Source: Acidobacteriota bacterium
Lineage (GTDB): Bacteria; Acidobacteriota; Terriglobia; Acidiferrales; UBA7541
Direction of reading: 5' to 3'
Assembly (NCBI GenBank): GCA_003131705.1
Contig: PKUY01000405.1
Location: 1-5,381, forward strand
Length of the DNA: 5,381 bases
Shown here: positions 4,612 to 5,381 of the stretch, in pieces
Layout: every line of letters starts with the position of its first letter
Numbering within the stretch: position 1 is the stretch's first letter
Made by a program: the position numbers and the translations under genes
The notes under the pieces: generated by a model
The model's input: the letters and a program-made list of their open reading frames with translations, nothing else
What the model was told of the DNA's origin: nothing
Database searches by the model: none

Positions 4612-5280
4612 CTACTCGAATTGCTTTCGGAATGCCGCGAACTGGTGTTTCAAGTCCTCAACTTCGTTCCGAAGAACCACAATTTGATTTTCCAGACGCG
4701 CGATCCGTTCACCATCGGCGGTTCTGTGACTGACGGCCCGTTCGGGTGCTTGCGTAGCAGTAGTCGTCTTCGGAGCTTGGATCTGCACATCGCCTGATAA
4801 GAGGTGGGAGTAGCGCGCCTCCTTGGTGCCGGGGGAACGGGAAAGCATCTTCACCATCGGAGGCTCGCGCTGCGCCAAGCTTTGCAGCGTGGCTTGCACT
4901 TGACCCAGCTCGTCGAATCGGTGGATTCGCTCTGCGCGGCTGCGAAGCTCTCCCGGCGTCTGCGGGCCTCGCAAAAGCAGCTCGCAGAGGATGGAGATTT
5001 CGCGGCGGTCGAGATTAAAGGCTTCCTGAAGTCGGTGCTCGAACTTAGTCACGCGACTGTCCATACTATCCGCGCGCCCCGTAAGGCCTTCTTTGTCCAG
5101 GCTTCGCAACGCCTCACTGACAGCGTTTTCGTCAAGGTTCATTACCGGAACACGATTGGATTTCTGATTACAGGCGTTGACCAGAGCGTTTAGTGAGAGC
5201 GGGTAATACTCCGGAGTGGTTAGCTCTTTTTCCAGAAGTGAGCCCAGAACCCTGGTTTCAACTTCGCTGAGGGTGTTCAC
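4612..5280 (-). CDS. yceH: YceH-family (DUF480/UPF0502) winged-helix protein
   Basis: The protein is 222 residues with a GTG start at 5280. The N-terminus (LSEVETRVLGSLLEKELTTP) lines up with the usual beginning of the family, and an in-frame stop lies a short way upstream, so the start is well supported. Two winged-helix units are expected: residues 1-90, with YYPLSLNALVNACNQKSNR and LDENAVSEALRSLDKEGL, and about 91-165, with LLLRGPQTPGELRSRAERIHRF and a wing at PPMVKMLSRSPGTKEARYSHLL. A Thr/Ala/Pro linker follows and then a predicted coiled coil (IARLENQIVVLRNEVEDLKHQF, about 193-214). The family is widespread and probably binds nucleic acid, but its role is not established. There is no ribosome site: a -10-like TATACT ends 6 bases before the GTG, so the mRNA is probably leaderless. 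Confidence 0.93.
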   Translation of the reverse strand: MNTLSEVETRVLGSLLEKELTTPEYYPLSLNALVNACNQKSNRVPVMNLDENAVSEALRSLDKEGLTGRADSMDSRVTKFEHRLQEAFNLDRREISILCELLLRGPQTPGELRSRAERIHRFDELGQVQATLQSLAQREPPMVKMLSRSPGTKEARYSHLLSGDVQIQAPKTTTATQAPERAVSHRTADGERIARLENQIVVLRNEVEDLKHQFAAFRKQFE

Positions 5281-5286
5281 AGCAAA

Positions 5287-5313
5287 AGTATACCGTATAC
5301 CGTATACCGTAAA
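5287..5313 (-). promoter_or_regulatory. Putative promoter for a leaderless yceH mRNA
   Basis: On the minus strand TATACT (5287-5292, five of six -10 bases) is followed by six bases and then the GTG start at 5280, placing the transcription start at or next to the start codon. A weak -35, TTTACG (5308-5313), is 15 bp upstream, a short spacing. The spacer is formed by the 7-bp tandem repeat. Confidence 0.4.
5288..5311. repeat. Heptamer tandem repeat (GTATACC, 3.4 copies)
   Basis: GTATACC occurs three times back to back (5288-5294, 5295-5301, 5302-5308) followed by a partial GTA. Each unit contains the palindrome GTATAC. The array overlaps the -10 box and fills the spacer of the putative yceH promoter, so a change in copy number would alter promoter geometry. 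The remaining 70 bp to the window end (5312-5381) show nothing else recognisable. Confidence 0.75.
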
Positions 5314-5381
5314 CAGCTAACTGCCCAGCGCCTGATAAATACGGAAAAGTGAATTGAGGACGCCCACCTTGCAGCGAGCGA

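Noticed and set aside
4804..5193. Plus-strand ORF of 129 codons opposite yceH
   Set aside because: Antisense shadow of a well-recognised YceH-family gene.
1..5381. CRISPR array, tRNA or rRNA genes
   Set aside because: No regularly spaced identical repeats and no cloverleaf-like or full rRNA segment were seen; the only rRNA-like sequences are the two short motifs near 1097-1146.

Overview
The window looks like chromosomal DNA of a soil Acidobacteriota-type bacterium. This is an inference from protein style, not from a marker gene. The secreted YVTN-type beta-propeller, the small secreted lipocalin-like protein (FTGTWKLDTAQSKY motif), the small soluble protein with an AIGWNV motif and the DUF480/YceH protein are all of kinds common in that phylum, and base composition is moderately GC-rich. 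There are six convincing coding regions, one doubtful one, and several non-coding structures.

Left part (1-1826, plus strand). The window opens inside a DDE transposase gene whose 3' two-thirds is present and ends at 792. About 620 bp without a convincing gene follow. In its middle sits a compact transcription unit: a sigma70-type promoter (1042-1072), a small hairpin, a very long Shine-Dalgarno-like sequence (1097-1109, complementary to the 16S rRNA 3' end) and a strong intrinsic terminator (1143-1181). No normal ORF lies between promoter and terminator, so it is either a small RNA of about 100 nt, a leader, or the relic of a lost gene. A small cytosolic hypothetical protein (1416-1826) follows, and its end overlaps convergently with the next gene.

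Right part (1814-5280, minus strand). In transcription order the genes are yceH-like DUF480 (start 5280), a secreted lipocalin-like protein (start 4374), a doubtful membrane ORF that has lost a clear start (3581 or beyond, to 3207), a small two-helix membrane protein (start 3310) and an exported beta-propeller protein (start 2872). The spacing and separate putative promoters suggest mostly single-gene transcription units. The doubtful membrane ORF and the small membrane gene overlap and may be coupled.

The most unusual structures are: (i) three related palindromic repeats sharing CCGGACA...TCAAGT...TGTCCGRTAA (3724-3750, 3751-3830, 4540-4608), with the two long copies bracketing the lipocalin-like gene as if it were a movable cassette; (ii) the small transcription unit at 1042-1181; and (iii) a 7-bp tandem repeat lying in the promoter of yceH, whose mRNA appears to be leaderless.
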